NCBI RefSeq assembly: GCF_000381005.1
Contig: NZ_KB908398.1
Span: 1-48,531 of the forward strand
Length of the DNA stretch: 48,531 nucleotides
Origin: Selenomonas bovis DSM 23594
Lineage (GTDB): Bacteria; Bacillota; Negativicutes; Selenomonadales; Selenomonadaceae
Direction of reading: 5' to 3'
Each line of letters starts with the position of its first letter. The first letter of the stretch is position 1. A program made the translations under genes and the position numbers. Below are positions 23,161 through 32,776 of this stretch, in pieces. The notes beneath the pieces are model-generated. The model made no database searches. It had not been told where the DNA came from and saw nothing but the letters and a program-made list of their open reading frames with translations.

Positions 23161-24960
23161 TCAATGGAGCGTGCCGCTTTCTACGAGCGCCGTCTCCGAA
23201 AGTCCGAGCAGACGGTTGTTCGCGTTGATGATCGCGTTGTTCCATTTCTTCTCCGGCGGCAGGATGGCGACGCCCGCCATCTTGTTCTTGAGCATCTGGA
23301 TGGCGCGCGCGGCGACTTCCTTCGTCACGCAGGAGCAGCCCGCGATGTTGTTCTCGAAACCGCCCGCATCCATATTCTCCTCGACCATGGCCGTCGCGTA
23401 CTTGTTGCCGACGACGAGCTGGCCCTGGTAGGCGCAGAACGAGACGCCGACGACGGGGATGCCGCGCTTGCCGGCCTGGCCGATGTGCTGGATGAAGTCG
23501 ATGTGGTTGTTGCCGAATCCTTCCGTCGTGATGATGCAGCCGTCGATGTCGAGGCTCTCGAGCAGGGAGCCGAGGCGCTCGGAGACCCAGAGCTTCTCAT
23601 CGTTGACCTGCGGCGAGCCGACGAAGACGACGCCGATGAGGTCGAGCTCGCTGTCGGCCGCGAGGCCTTCGACGAGCGGCTCGCGGATGTAGTGGCGCGT
23701 CATTTCCTTCGTCGCGGGACCGATGCAGGTGAGCGCGTGGATGGAGCCGTCGCGCACCTGGTTCGGCGTGAGCATGATGGGGACGTTGCCGCAGTCGACG
23801 TTTTTCTGGCCGCCCTTGACGCCGCAGGGCTCCTCGGGGCAGATGACGTTGTCGTGCATGGCGCCCTGTCCCATGATCTCCTTCACGAGGACGACGCGCG
23901 GGTTGCCCTCGCGGCGCAGGTCCTCGCAGAGCTCCTCGCGCACGACTTCGCCCTCGTAGCCTTTGAGCTGATCGCGCACGGCCTGGATGATGAAGTCCTC
24001 GCATTTGTGCGCGGCGAAGGGACCTGGGCGCGTCATGCCGGATTTCCTGGCGATGACGGCGTGGCAGCGGATGATGATGTCGTTTTCGTCAGCGCAGCCG
24101 GGGTGGCCGAAGTACATCTTCTCGTCGAGATAGCCCTCGGAGGAGCCGAATTCATGCACCTGCACACCGTCCTCGTCGACGCCCGTGAGGAGGAAGACGA
24201 CGCCGTCCGCGACTTTCGTCGTGCCCTCGCCGAGCGCGCCCTCGACCTTCGTCGCGATGGGGCAGACGTCCATGATGGTGTCCGTGTAGATATGGCGCTC
24301 GTCCGGGTGGATGACGTCGAGCGTGAGGCGCTTGCAGAGCGGATCTTCCTTCACGGCGCGCTCGACGATGGCGCCGTCGATGGTGAGGATGCCGTCGGCA
24401 ATCTTCGTCTCCGTGCCGATGACGGCGTCCTTGATGCGGATGTGCTGCTTCTTCAGCGTGCGGATGACTTTTTTCTTGCCCGCACCCGCAGCGGCGGCGG
24501 GCGCTGCGGGTGCGCCTGTCACCTTGGGCGCGCCGCCCGCGAGCGGCAGGTCGATGGAGAGACCGCGGATATGCTCGGCCGCATCGATGCGGATGTGGAG
24601 CGTGCCGTCGTCTCTGACGGCAGGGATCGCAGCGGGCGTGTCGGCGGCAGGCGCATCGGCAGCGGGCGTGTCGGTGGCGGGCGCCGCGGCGCGGGCCGCT
24701 GCCGGGGCGTTCACATGGTCAAGGACATCCTTCGTGATGGGCGTGAGGGCCTCGACGTCCTGCGTGAGCGTCGCGCCGAGCACCTCGGCGACGGTGAGGC
24801 CGTCAGGGCTGAGCTTCAGGAGCCCCGCCTCCTCCATGTCACTGAAGATGGACGGATCCTCGAGGTCGGCAGCGCTGATGGTGAGTCCTTTTTGACGGCG
24901 GCAGCAGAAGACTGCGGGATCTCCGAGATGCTGCTCGGCCAGTTCTTTGGTCATGGACAT
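23161..24960 (-). CDS. prdA: D-proline reductase proprotein PrdA
   Basis: 599 residues from ATG 24960 (AGGAGGG upstream). In the characterised enzyme the proprotein cleaves itself at a cysteine to form a large subunit and a ~23-kDa subunit with an N-terminal pyruvoyl group that binds D-proline. Here the matching segment is HALTCIGPATKEMTRHY, so cleavage is predicted before Cys412, leaving a 188-residue C-terminal subunit. Conserved cysteine-rich segments include CPIATK, GHPGCADENDI and CPEEPCGVKGGQKN. Residues ~85-118 form a Pro/Ala linker with a repeated D(T/A)PAA motif, variable and probably flexible. Its partner PrdB is encoded two genes downstream. Confidence 0.95.
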   Translation of the reverse strand: MSMTKELAEQHLGDPAVFCCRRQKGLTISAADLEDPSIFSDMEEAGLLKLSPDGLTVAEVLGATLTQDVEALTPITKDVLDHVNAPAAARAAAPATDTPAADAPAADTPAAIPAVRDDGTLHIRIDAAEHIRGLSIDLPLAGGAPKVTGAPAAPAAAAGAGKKKVIRTLKKQHIRIKDAVIGTETKIADGILTIDGAIVERAVKEDPLCKRLTLDVIHPDERHIYTDTIMDVCPIATKVEGALGEGTTKVADGVVFLLTGVDEDGVQVHEFGSSEGYLDEKMYFGHPGCADENDIIIRCHAVIARKSGMTRPGPFAAHKCEDFIIQAVRDQLKGYEGEVVREELCEDLRREGNPRVVLVKEIMGQGAMHDNVICPEEPCGVKGGQKNVDCGNVPIMLTPNQVRDGSIHALTCIGPATKEMTRHYIREPLVEGLAADSELDLIGVVFVGSPQVNDEKLWVSERLGSLLESLDIDGCIITTEGFGNNHIDFIQHIGQAGKRGIPVVGVSFCAYQGQLVVGNKYATAMVEENMDAGGFENNIAGCSCVTKEVAARAIQMLKNKMAGVAILPPEKKWNNAIINANNRLLGLSETALVESGTLH

Positions 24961-25014
24961 AGATGGTTCCCTCCTATGGCGCAATTATTTAGGATCAGTG
25001 GTTCCTTAGCGCCT

Positions 25015-26328
25015 TCATGCGATGTGTTCGTGGATCTTGCGGATGAGCCTTTCATTGACGGCGCGCAGCGCCTGATCCGTCACATGGTAGACGGGCAGGC
25101 CGAGCTGCGGCGCGCAGCTCATGACGGTGTTCGTGCAGTCGGTGCAGTTGCCGATGAGCACGGCCTCCGCACCGGCTTTCTTGAGCGCGAGGATCTTCGC
25201 GACCTGGCCGGGGCAGATGCCGGGGTTCTGGCACTTGCGCGCCGCCTTGACGGGCAGTGCCTGCTTGCAGCAGGCGACGCCCGCGACCTCCGAGCCGAGG
25301 GAGGCCGCGACCTCCCGCAGGCGCGCCTCGTCCGCGCTGCAGGCGCAGATGAGGAGGCCGATGCGCGCGGGCCCCTTGGGGAAGCACTCCGCCGCGATGA
25401 GACCGCCCGTCGTCTTGACGACAGGCGTCGCGGGCGTCGTGCGATGACCCGTGAACGGGCCGCCCATGAGGAGCTCGCCGTAGCTGTCCTCCGGCGGCAG
25501 GCCGCCGACGTCCGCGAAGACGGCGGCGACGCTGCGGCCGATGGGCACGTCGAGCAGCGGCAGGATCTCGCCGGGATGCGCGCGGAGCTTGCCGGCGACG
25601 GTGAGGTCCTTGTCGATGAGCGGCTTGCCGAGATCGACGGCCTCGTGGAGCCGGTAGATGGTCTCGGCGTTCGAGACGATGGCGCCCGCCTCGAGGGGCA
25701 GCGCCGTCACAGGCAGCAGCCTGCCGAGCACCTCCCGCACGAGCGCGCGCTCCTCGCCCATCGGGTAGAGGTTGCGCAGCAGGTGCAGCGAGATGTCGCG
25801 CCCGCCCGCGCCGTGGGCGATGGCCGTCTCGAGCGCGCGGACGGCGGCGGTGTGGATCGCCTTGATGGCGATGACGCCATGCGCCGCCTGCGCGAGATCC
25901 ATCGCGAGGCAGAGCCCGCGCACGATGCCGTCCGGCTGACGTTCGGCGCGCAGCAGGTTGTGCGAGAGAATGGGCTCGCATTCCGCCGCGTTCACGATGA
26001 CTGTGCCGCCCGCGGGGAGCGGCGACCTGTATTTCATCCAGGTCGGAAAGCCCGCGCCGCCGAGGCCGATGAGCCCCGAGGCGCGCAGCATGGAAAGCGG
26101 CGCTGCGGGCGCGAGCTTCTCATAGTCCTCGGCGCGCTCTCCCTCGATCACGATGGTGCCCTCCGTGCTGCGGACGAGCCCCGTGACGCTCGCGTGGATG
26201 GGCGCGCCGAGCGCGTCCGCGGGAGCGGCGGCGATGAGGGCGCCGCGGCGCACATGGTCGCCCGGCTGCACGACGGGCACGGCGGGCGCGCCGACGCCCT
26301 GACGCAGCGGATAATGCCATAGCTTCAT
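25015..26328 (-). CDS. prdC: Proline reductase-associated electron transfer protein PrdC
   Basis: 437-residue RnfC-like protein thought to pass electrons from NADH to proline reductase. The N-terminus has the RnfC-type hinge (VVQPGDHVRRGALIA) and the flavin/NADH-site-like GLIGLGGAGFPTWMKY. The C-terminus is cysteine-rich: ICACSAD, GVACCKQ, KCQNPGICPG and GNCTDCTNTVMSC. Some clostridial PrdC proteins contain selenocysteine; this frame has no internal TGA. It is separated by 54 bp from prdA and 31 bp from the racemase gene. Confidence 0.9.
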   Translation of the reverse strand: MKLWHYPLRQGVGAPAVPVVQPGDHVRRGALIAAAPADALGAPIHASVTGLVRSTEGTIVIEGERAEDYEKLAPAAPLSMLRASGLIGLGGAGFPTWMKYRSPLPAGGTVIVNAAECEPILSHNLLRAERQPDGIVRGLCLAMDLAQAAHGVIAIKAIHTAAVRALETAIAHGAGGRDISLHLLRNLYPMGEERALVREVLGRLLPVTALPLEAGAIVSNAETIYRLHEAVDLGKPLIDKDLTVAGKLRAHPGEILPLLDVPIGRSVAAVFADVGGLPPEDSYGELLMGGPFTGHRTTPATPVVKTTGGLIAAECFPKGPARIGLLICACSADEARLREVAASLGSEVAGVACCKQALPVKAARKCQNPGICPGQVAKILALKKAGAEAVLIGNCTDCTNTVMSCAPQLGLPVYHVTDQALRAVNERLIRKIHEHIA

Positions 26329-26359
26329 ATCTTCACCTTCTTGATGTCAAATTCTCTTC

Positions 26360-27460
26360 CTAGGCGCCGCAGAGACGGGCGCGCGGGCGTTCCTGCACGC
26401 CTTCTCCGTGCTCGGCCGTCTTGCAGGCGCGGCCGAGCAGGAAACCGTAGCGCAGCGCGTCGCGCTCGTCGAGCACCCAGTCGTTCATGCCTGTGATGTG
26501 GGCGCTGCCCGTGATCTGGGGGATGATGCCGACGAGCCCCGGCGCGCCCGCGATCTCTGTCTCTGCGAGCGCCTCGCCCGTAAAGATCGAGCCCGTGATG
26601 CTCTCGTAGCGGAACGGCTGGCGGAGCGGCAGCGCGCCGCGCGCGTGCAGGACGGCCATCTTGGCGCTCGTCCCCGTCCCGCAGGGCGAGCGGTCGATCT
26701 GCCCGTCACCGAAGACGACACAGTTCTTGAGGTCGGCCCCGGCGCTACAGCTGTGGCTGTAGAACTCGACGAGATCCACCGTATCGATGTCGAGCGCGGG
26801 ATGATGGACGGGGACGCGCTCATTGACCGCCGCGCGGATGGCCATGCCAAGGCGCGATATTTTGTCAATATCTTCTGTCTTTAAAGCAAGTCCGAGGGCG
26901 TCGGCATCGACGAGGGCGAAGAACGAGCCGCCGAACGCGATGTCCGCCGTCACGCGCCGCCCGTCCGCCTCGACCGTGACGCCCTCCCGCGCGAGGAAGG
27001 CCGGCACGTTCTGGATGCTCGCGTACGCTGCGTGTCCGCCCTCGACGGCGACGCGCGCCCGGATGAGCCCCGACGGCGCGTCGAGCACGACCTCGGTATA
27101 GGGCTCACGCGCGGGAACGAGCCCCGTCTCGACGAGCATGGACGCCGTGCCGATGCTGCCGTGGCCGCACATGTTGAGGCAGCCGCCGCTGTCGAGGAAG
27201 ATGACGCCGGCCGCCGCTTCCTCATGTACAGGCTCCGTGAGCACGGCACCGAACATATCGCGATGCCCCCGCGGCTCGAGCATGAGGGCCCGCCGCAAAA
27301 AGTCGTAATGCGCCAGGAGGTCCCGCTTTTTCTCCATCATGGTCGCGCCGCGCAGGCGGGGGAAGCCATCGTAGACGATCCGCGTGGATTCGCCCTCCGT
27401 ATGGGAATCGATGGTCTTGATCTCGTACTCATACGTCCTGAGATGCGGCAGCAGGTGCAT
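26360..27460 (-). CDS. prdF: Proline racemase
   Basis: 366 residues. Converts L-proline into D-proline, the substrate of PrdAB. Both catalytic cysteines are visible: Cys98 in NMCGHGSIG and Cys260 in DRSPCGTGTSAK. The family also contains 4-hydroxyproline epimerases, but position between the transporter and prdC makes proline racemase the clear choice. RBS GGGAGGGAGGG lies directly upstream, inside the end of the cytidylate-kinase-like gene, with which it overlaps by 32 bp. Confidence 0.92.
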   Translation of the reverse strand: MHLLPHLRTYEYEIKTIDSHTEGESTRIVYDGFPRLRGATMMEKKRDLLAHYDFLRRALMLEPRGHRDMFGAVLTEPVHEEAAAGVIFLDSGGCLNMCGHGSIGTASMLVETGLVPAREPYTEVVLDAPSGLIRARVAVEGGHAAYASIQNVPAFLAREGVTVEADGRRVTADIAFGGSFFALVDADALGLALKTEDIDKISRLGMAIRAAVNERVPVHHPALDIDTVDLVEFYSHSCSAGADLKNCVVFGDGQIDRSPCGTGTSAKMAVLHARGALPLRQPFRYESITGSIFTGEALAETEIAGAPGLVGIIPQITGSAHITGMNDWVLDERDALRYGFLLGRACKTAEHGEGVQERPRARLCGA

Positions 27461-28085
27461 GGCCCTCCCTCCCCTCTCCGGGCGCGATGTCCGCGCCGAA
27501 CCGCACGCGCGCGATGGCGGCGAGCGCCTGCGCCGTGCCCTCGACCTCGAGCAGCGCGCTGTTGACGATGATGTGGTTGTGTTCCGGGGCGTTCGCGGCG
27601 TAGCCCGCCCAGTAGCGGTGGTAGGCCGCGCGCGCCTTGTCGACGCCCGCGATCATCTTCTTGGCGACGGATTTCTCCATGTGGAGCGGCCCGACGCAGT
27701 TCGCGAGCCGGTCGGCATACGAGGCGTAGATGTAGATATTCATCACGCTCGGATGGTCCCGCAGCACATAGTCCGCGCAGCGGCCGACGATGATGCAGGA
27801 CTGCTTCGACGCGACCTCCTGGATGAACGCCGCCTGCGTCTCGAAGAGCGTCCTTTGATGCGGCGCCGTATCGCGGCCGAGCGGGAAGAGCATGCTGAAG
27901 AACCCGGACGCCTTCCGCTCCTCCGCCTCGCTGATGACGGAGACGGGCTGATGGAGCTTCTTGGCCGTCGCCTCGACGATATCGCGGTCATAGTACTCGA
28001 TGCCGAGCAGTTCCGCCAGGCGCTTCGCGATGGGCCGCCCGAGGCTGCCGAAATCGCGATTGATGGTGATGACAAAATTTCCCAT
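27429..28085 (-). CDS. Cytidylate kinase-like family protein
   Basis: 218 residues of the Cytidylate_kin2 (AAK/CoaE-like P-loop) family. It begins FVITINRDFGSLGRPIAKRL, where the phosphate-binding loop is the degenerate form usual for this family, followed by EYYDRDIV and later IIVGRCADYVLRDH. These proteins are common in Firmicutes near transport or metabolic genes and none is well characterised. It sits inside the prd cluster between the transporter ATPase (14 bp upstream) and the racemase (32-bp overlap), so it is coexpressed with proline use, in a role that cannot be read from the sequence. RBS GGAGG. Confidence 0.82.
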   Translation of the reverse strand: MGNFVITINRDFGSLGRPIAKRLAELLGIEYYDRDIVEATAKKLHQPVSVISEAEERKASGFFSMLFPLGRDTAPHQRTLFETQAAFIQEVASKQSCIIVGRCADYVLRDHPSVMNIYIYASYADRLANCVGPLHMEKSVAKKMIAGVDKARAAYHRYWAGYAANAPEHNHIIVNSALLEVEGTAQALAAIARVRFGADIAPGEGREGHAPAAASQDV

Positions 28086-28099
28086 TTCCTGACCTCCTC

Positions 28100-28840
28100 T
28101 CAGCCGTTCAGGAACCTGCGGAGGAACGCGCGCGTCCGCGCCTCCTTCGGATGGCCGAAGACTTCTGCGGGCGTCCCCTGCTCGACGATGTAGCCATCCG
28201 CCATGAAGACGACGCGATCCGCGACGTCGCGCGCGAACGCCATCTCATGCGTGACGATGACCATCGTCATGCCGTCGTGCGCGAGCGCTTTCATGACATT
28301 CAGCACTTCGTCGACGAGCTCGGGATCGAGCGCCGAGGTCGGCTCGTCGAAGAGCAGCGCCTCCGGCTCCATGGCGAGCGCCCGCGCGATGGCGACGCGC
28401 TGCTGCTGGCCGCCTGAGAGCATGGCCGGCCGCGCGTCCTCCTTGCCCGCGAGCCCGACCTTCGCGAGGAGCGATCGCGCGAGTTCCTCCGCCTCCTTTT
28501 TCTTCTTGTGGCCCGTGAGGACGGGCGCGAGCATGACATTTTCGAGCACGCTCTTGAGCGGGAACAGGTGGAAGCGCTGGAACACCATGCCGACCCGCTC
28601 GCGGAACGCGCGGATATCTGCGCCCTGTTCCATGAGATCCTGTCCGCGGTAGCGGATGCTGCCGCCCGTCGGCGTCTCGAGCTGGTTGAGGCAGCGCAAA
28701 AATGTGCTCTTGCCGGAGCCTGAGGGCCCGATGATGCAGACCACCTCTCCCTCGTGCACCGTCATGCTGATGTCCTTCAAGACCTCGAGGTCGTCGAACG
28801 TCTTGATGAGGTGCGTGACCTCAAGGATTGCGTCCTTCAT
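28100..28840 (-). CDS. Polar amino-acid ABC transporter ATP-binding protein (GlnQ-like)
   Basis: 246 residues. Walker [11 protein letters not shown]-loop VFQRFHLFP, signature [15 protein letters not shown], Walker [14 protein letters not shown], switch [15 protein letters not shown]. All are diagnostic of the PAAT (GlnQ/HisP) family. It works with the permease 9 bp upstream and the binding lipoprotein before it. Its location at the head of the prd cluster suggests that it imports proline or a proline precursor such as ornithine. This is inference, since known Stickland organisms often use other proline carriers. Confidence 0.92.
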   Translation of the reverse strand: MKDAILEVTHLIKTFDDLEVLKDISMTVHEGEVVCIIGPSGSGKSTFLRCLNQLETPTGGSIRYRGQDLMEQGADIRAFRERVGMVFQRFHLFPLKSVLENVMLAPVLTGHKKKKEAEELARSLLAKVGLAGKEDARPAMLSGGQQQRVAIARALAMEPEALLFDEPTSALDPELVDEVLNVMKALAHDGMTMVIVTHEMAFARDVADRVVFMADGYIVEQGTPAEVFGHPKEARTRAFLRRFLNG

Positions 28841-28849
28841 ATTGTCGCC

Positions 28850-29515
28850 TCATTTCTTGATCTTGTTTTCCACGACGTGCTGCAGGATCATGAGCGCCGA
28901 GAGTAGCACGAGGTAGAAGACGGCGCACATCGTGTAGGCCGGGATTGTCTGATACGTCCGCGCCACATAGTTCTGCGTCTGCCGCGTGATCTCGTTGACC
29001 GAGATGATGGAGAGCATCGCCGTGTCCTTGACCGAGATGATGAACTGGTTGAAGAGTGCGGGCAGCATCATCTTGAACGCCGGCGGGATCACGAGATGCC
29101 AGAGGATCTGGTGCTCGGTGAGACCGAGCGCGCGCCCCGCTTCGATCTGGCCGATCTCGACGCTCTCGAGCGCGCCCTTCACGATGGCGGAGATGAACGC
29201 GCCCGCGTTCACCGTGATGACGATGATGCCGGCGAGCACGCTGTCCATCGTGACCTGCTCCCCCTCGATGAGCGAGAGGATGGCCGGTACGACGAAGTAA
29301 ATGTAGAGGGCCTGCACGACGATCGGCGTGCCGCGGATGAGCCAGATGTAGATGCCCGCCACGGTCCGCGCGACGCGGCATTTCCCCTGCAGCGCATAGC
29401 CGCTGACCGCGCCGAGCAGGAACCCCAGCAGGATGCCGACGACGGCGATCTCCATCGTCACCCAGAAGCCCTTGATGAGCATGGGCAGGACGGCCGAAAT
29501 GATTGCTGTGTCCAT
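28850..29515 (-). CDS. Polar amino-acid ABC transporter permease
   Basis: 221 residues with about five transmembrane helices and the HisM/GlnP family features: IYIWLIRGTPIVVQALYIYF near the middle and the EAA loop EAGRALGLTEHQILWHLVIPPAFK. A single permease gene implies a homodimer. GGGAGG lies before the ATG. Gene order binding protein, permease, ATPase is the common PAAT arrangement. Confidence 0.92.
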   Translation of the reverse strand: MDTAIISAVLPMLIKGFWVTMEIAVVGILLGFLLGAVSGYALQGKCRVARTVAGIYIWLIRGTPIVVQALYIYFVVPAILSLIEGEQVTMDSVLAGIIVITVNAGAFISAIVKGALESVEIGQIEAGRALGLTEHQILWHLVIPPAFKMMLPALFNQFIISVKDTAMLSIISVNEITRQTQNYVARTYQTIPAYTMCAVFYLVLLSALMILQHVVENKIKK

Positions 29516-29542
29516 ACTTGCGCCTCCCTTGCCGCCCGCGGC

Positions 29543-30373
29543 TTATTCGCAATACTTTTTCTTCAGCTCGTCGAGCGTGCCATTCTCCTTGAGTTCCTGG
29601 AGCGCGCTGTTGAAATCATCGATGATGTGCGGATATTTCTTCACGATGTTCATCGAGAACGCGAGCGCGTACGGCGCCTGGCCCTTGTAGAACTCGTCGC
29701 CGACCGTCTTCACCTGGATGGCGCCGGTCTTGATGCCGTAGTTCGTGCCCGGCAGATCGTAGATGGTCGCATCCGCCTGCCCGTCCTCGACGGCCTTGTA
29801 GGCGAGCGCCTGAGAGTCGAACGACTGCAGGCTGCTCTCCGGCAGATTCGCAGCCGCGTACTCATAGGCGGCGCAGCCCGTCTGCACGGCGACCTTGTAC
29901 TTCCCGGTCTTGAGGTCGTCCACGCTCTTGATCGCGGTGTTATCCTTCGCGACGATGACGACGATGCCCGCATCGTAGTAGGTGTCGCTGAACTTCATCG
30001 TCTTCTTGCGCTCATCCGTCGCGCAGAGCGCCGCCGCGCCGACATCGAGCTGTCCCTGGCTCAGCGAGGTGCCGAGCGGCCCGTAGTCCATGTCCTTCAT
30101 CGCGCCGTCCTTGAGCGTGAAGCCGAGGATCTCCTGGAGCTTCCCCATGAGCTCGACGTCGTAGCCCGTGAGCGTCGTGCCGTCCTTGTCGAAATACGAG
30201 AACGGCGCGTAAGTGCCCGATGTGCCGACCGCGAGCTCCACGCCCTTGAGCGCGCCGTGGTAGTCTCCGGAGCCTGAGCCTGATGTCGAGGCCGCCGGCG
30301 AGCTGCCGCAGCCGGCGAGCAGGAAAACAGATAGCATGACGCTTGCCAATAGGCCGAACATTCTCTTTTTCAT
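29543..30373 (-). CDS. Amino-acid ABC transporter substrate-binding lipoprotein
   Basis: 276 residues from ATG 30373 (GGAGGAG upstream). Signal peptide with lipobox LLAGC, a Ser/Gly linker, then a SBP_bac_3 domain. It starts ELAVGTSGTYAPFSYFD, carries TGYDVELM and ends with DDFNSALQELKENGTLDELK. Lipid anchoring is usual in Firmicutes; in a diderm it would face the periplasm. As the first gene of the cluster it follows the predicted prd promoter. The ligand is unknown but proline is the natural candidate from context. Confidence 0.9.
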   Translation of the reverse strand: MKKRMFGLLASVMLSVFLLAGCGSSPAASTSGSGSGDYHGALKGVELAVGTSGTYAPFSYFDKDGTTLTGYDVELMGKLQEILGFTLKDGAMKDMDYGPLGTSLSQGQLDVGAAALCATDERKKTMKFSDTYYDAGIVVIVAKDNTAIKSVDDLKTGKYKVAVQTGCAAYEYAAANLPESSLQSFDSQALAYKAVEDGQADATIYDLPGTNYGIKTGAIQVKTVGDEFYKGQAPYALAFSMNIVKKYPHIIDDFNSALQELKENGTLDELKKKYCE

Positions 30374-30450
30374 ATTCCTCTCCTCCATTCCTTGTTGCCA
30401 GATCATCGCTTCTTTTTCTCTTTTCTTTCTGCTTTTTGAAGCATGGCTCT

Positions 30451-30479
30451 ATCATAGCGGAACTTATGTCTCTTGTACA
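30451..30479 (-). promoter_or_regulatory. Predicted promoter of the proline import/reductase cluster
   Basis: Minus-strand TGTACA (30474-30479), 17-bp spacer, TATGAT (30451-30456), about 78 bp before the first start codon. No sigma-54 -24/-12 element was seen, although clostridial prd genes are controlled by the sigma-54 activator PrdR. No prdR gene is in this window. Confidence 0.5.
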
Positions 30480-30552
30480 GAAACGCTTTCTCATGTCATC
30501 CATGACGGATCGTTATGCATGCGCACGGTGCCGTCAGCACACAAAGCTACAT

Positions 30553-30655
30553 GCACAAACGTCCACTTCGTGGACATTGTGCGCCCGTCCTTGCAGTAAA
30601 TCCTGCCAATCGCGCTGCGCCTACGGCTTGCGCTCTTGGGGATTTACATAGTAAA
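30553..30655 (+). repeat. Dispersed repeat, full copy 1 (A+B modules)
   Basis: Module A contains an imperfect hairpin, CACAA-AC-GTCCAC, TTC loop, GTGGAC-AT-TGTG. Module B is bounded by GTAAATCC and GGATTTAC and contains CGCGCTGCGCC ... GGCTTGCGCTC. Repeated almost identically 109 bp downstream. The 30374-30830 gap holds no gene. Confidence 0.85.
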
Positions 30656-30661
30656 CTCAAC

Positions 30662-30764
30662 GCACAAACGTCCACTTCGTGGACATTGTGCGCCCGCCCT
30701 TGCAGTAAATCCTGCCAATCGCGCTGCGCCTACGGCTTGCGCTCTTGGGGATTTACATAGTAAA
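30662..30764 (+). repeat. Dispersed repeat, full copy 2 (tandem)
   Basis: Near-identical to copy 1 (one visible difference, CGCCCGCCC for CGCCCGTCC), separated by 6 bp. Its end abuts the terminator hairpin of the MacAB-TolC operon. Confidence 0.85.
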
Positions 30765-30804
30765 GCCCCTGCCGCACAGCCGGATGACTGTGCGGCAGGG
30801 GCTT
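30763..30804. terminator. Terminator of the tolC-macAB operon
   Basis: Perfect 17-bp stem (30763-30779 with 30788-30804), 8-nt loop; the minus-strand read continues CTTTACTATG. It lies 26 bp after the permease stop. Confidence 0.8.
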
Positions 30805-30830
30805 GCCGAAGAAAGCTGCAGGCGCGCGCC

Positions 30831-32040
30831 TCACTCGTAGCGCAGCGCCTCGATGGGATCGAGCCTGGCGGCCTTCCGCGCCGGGTAGATGCCGAAGAAG
30901 AGGCCGATGCCGACGGAGAAGAGGAAGGAGACGAGGATCGGCGCCCAGGTGATGACGGTCGTGAAGCCCGCGACCCTCGCGATGATCTCCGAGGCGGCGC
31001 AGCCGACGCCGATGCCGATGATGCCGCCGATGATGCCGATGACCATCGACTCGATGAGGAACTGCATCATGATGTTGAGGAACGTCGCGCCGAGCGCCTT
31101 CCTGATGCCAATCTCGCGCGTGCGCTCGGTGACGGAGACCATCATGATGTTCATAATGCCGATGCCGCCGACGAGCAGCGAGATGCCCGCGATCGCGCCG
31201 AGGAGCAGCGTGAGCATGGAGGTGGACTGGCTCACGGTCTCCATGAGGCTCGTGAGGTTCCTGACGGTGAAGTCGTCCTCCTTGTGCGCCGCCGCGAGGT
31301 GGTGGCGCTGGCGCAGCAGCGTCTCGATCTCGTCCTGCACCTGGTCCATCTTCGTCGCGTCGCTGACCTGGACGTTGATGGACTGGACGTAGGTGATGCC
31401 GAGCATGCGCTCCATCGCCGTCGTGAGCGGGATGTAGATCATGTCGTCCTGATCCTGTCCCATCGAGGACTGGCCCTTGCTCTCGAGGAGGCCGACGACC
31501 TTGAACGGCTGGTTGTTGATGCGGATGTTCTGTCCGACGGGGTTCTTGTCCTCGAAGAGGTTCTCCGCGACGGTCGTGCCGATGACGGCGACGCGCTGGC
31601 GCTTGCTGAGGTCGTTCTCCGTGATGAACGAGCCGTTCGAGATGGAGAGCGAGCGGATGGAGAGGAGCTCCGGCGTCACGCCCTGGACGCTCGTGTTCCA
31701 ATTGTTGTTGCCGTAGACGACCTGGTAGGAGGAGGAGACGGTCGGCGAGACGTAGTCGATGTTCTTGACCTTCTGCTCGATGGCCTTCGCGTCGTCGTAC
31801 TTGAGCGTCTTCCTGGAGCCTGCCGCGCCGCGCACGCCGCCTTTCTGCGAGGCGCCCGGCGAGATGATGAGCATGTTCGAGCCGAGGCTCGCGATGGAGC
31901 TCGTGACGTTCGAGCGCACGCCCATGCCGACGGAGACGAGCGCGATGACGGCCGCGACGCCGATGATGATGCCGAGCATGGTGAGCAGGCTGCGCATCTT
32001 GTTCGCGTAGAGGGAGGTGAGCGCCATCTGGAAGCTCTCG

Positions 32041-32051
<11 letters not shown>
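30831..32051 (-). CDS. MacB-like ABC transporter permease
   Basis: 406 residues. One N-terminal transmembrane helix (LLTMLGIIIGVAAVIALVSV), a large extracytoplasmic MacB periplasmic core domain (~45-255), then three C-terminal helices of the FtsX domain, with RTREIGIRKALGA and YPARKAARLDPIEALRYE. In E. coli MacB the ATPase and permease are fused; here they are separate genes overlapping by 11 bp. Type VII ABC systems drive export of peptides, lipoproteins or drugs by mechanotransmission through the adaptor and TolC. Confidence 0.92.
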
Positions 32052-32760
<709 letters not shown>

Positions 32761-32776
32761 AGCCATCCTCCCGCGC

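Noticed and set aside
23164-26322. Very long plus-strand open frame (about 1,050 codons) opposite prdA and prdC
   Set aside because: Antisense to two well-recognised genes; composition rich in Arg/Asp/Ala/Val from GC-rich codon shadowing, with no domain.
30336-30760. Small plus-strand frames across the tandem repeats
   Set aside because: Their repeated peptide sequence simply mirrors the DNA repeat; no ribosome sites.
30553-30764. CRISPR-like tandem repeats
   Set aside because: Only two ~103-bp units with a 6-bp gap, internally palindromic, no spacers and no cas genes.
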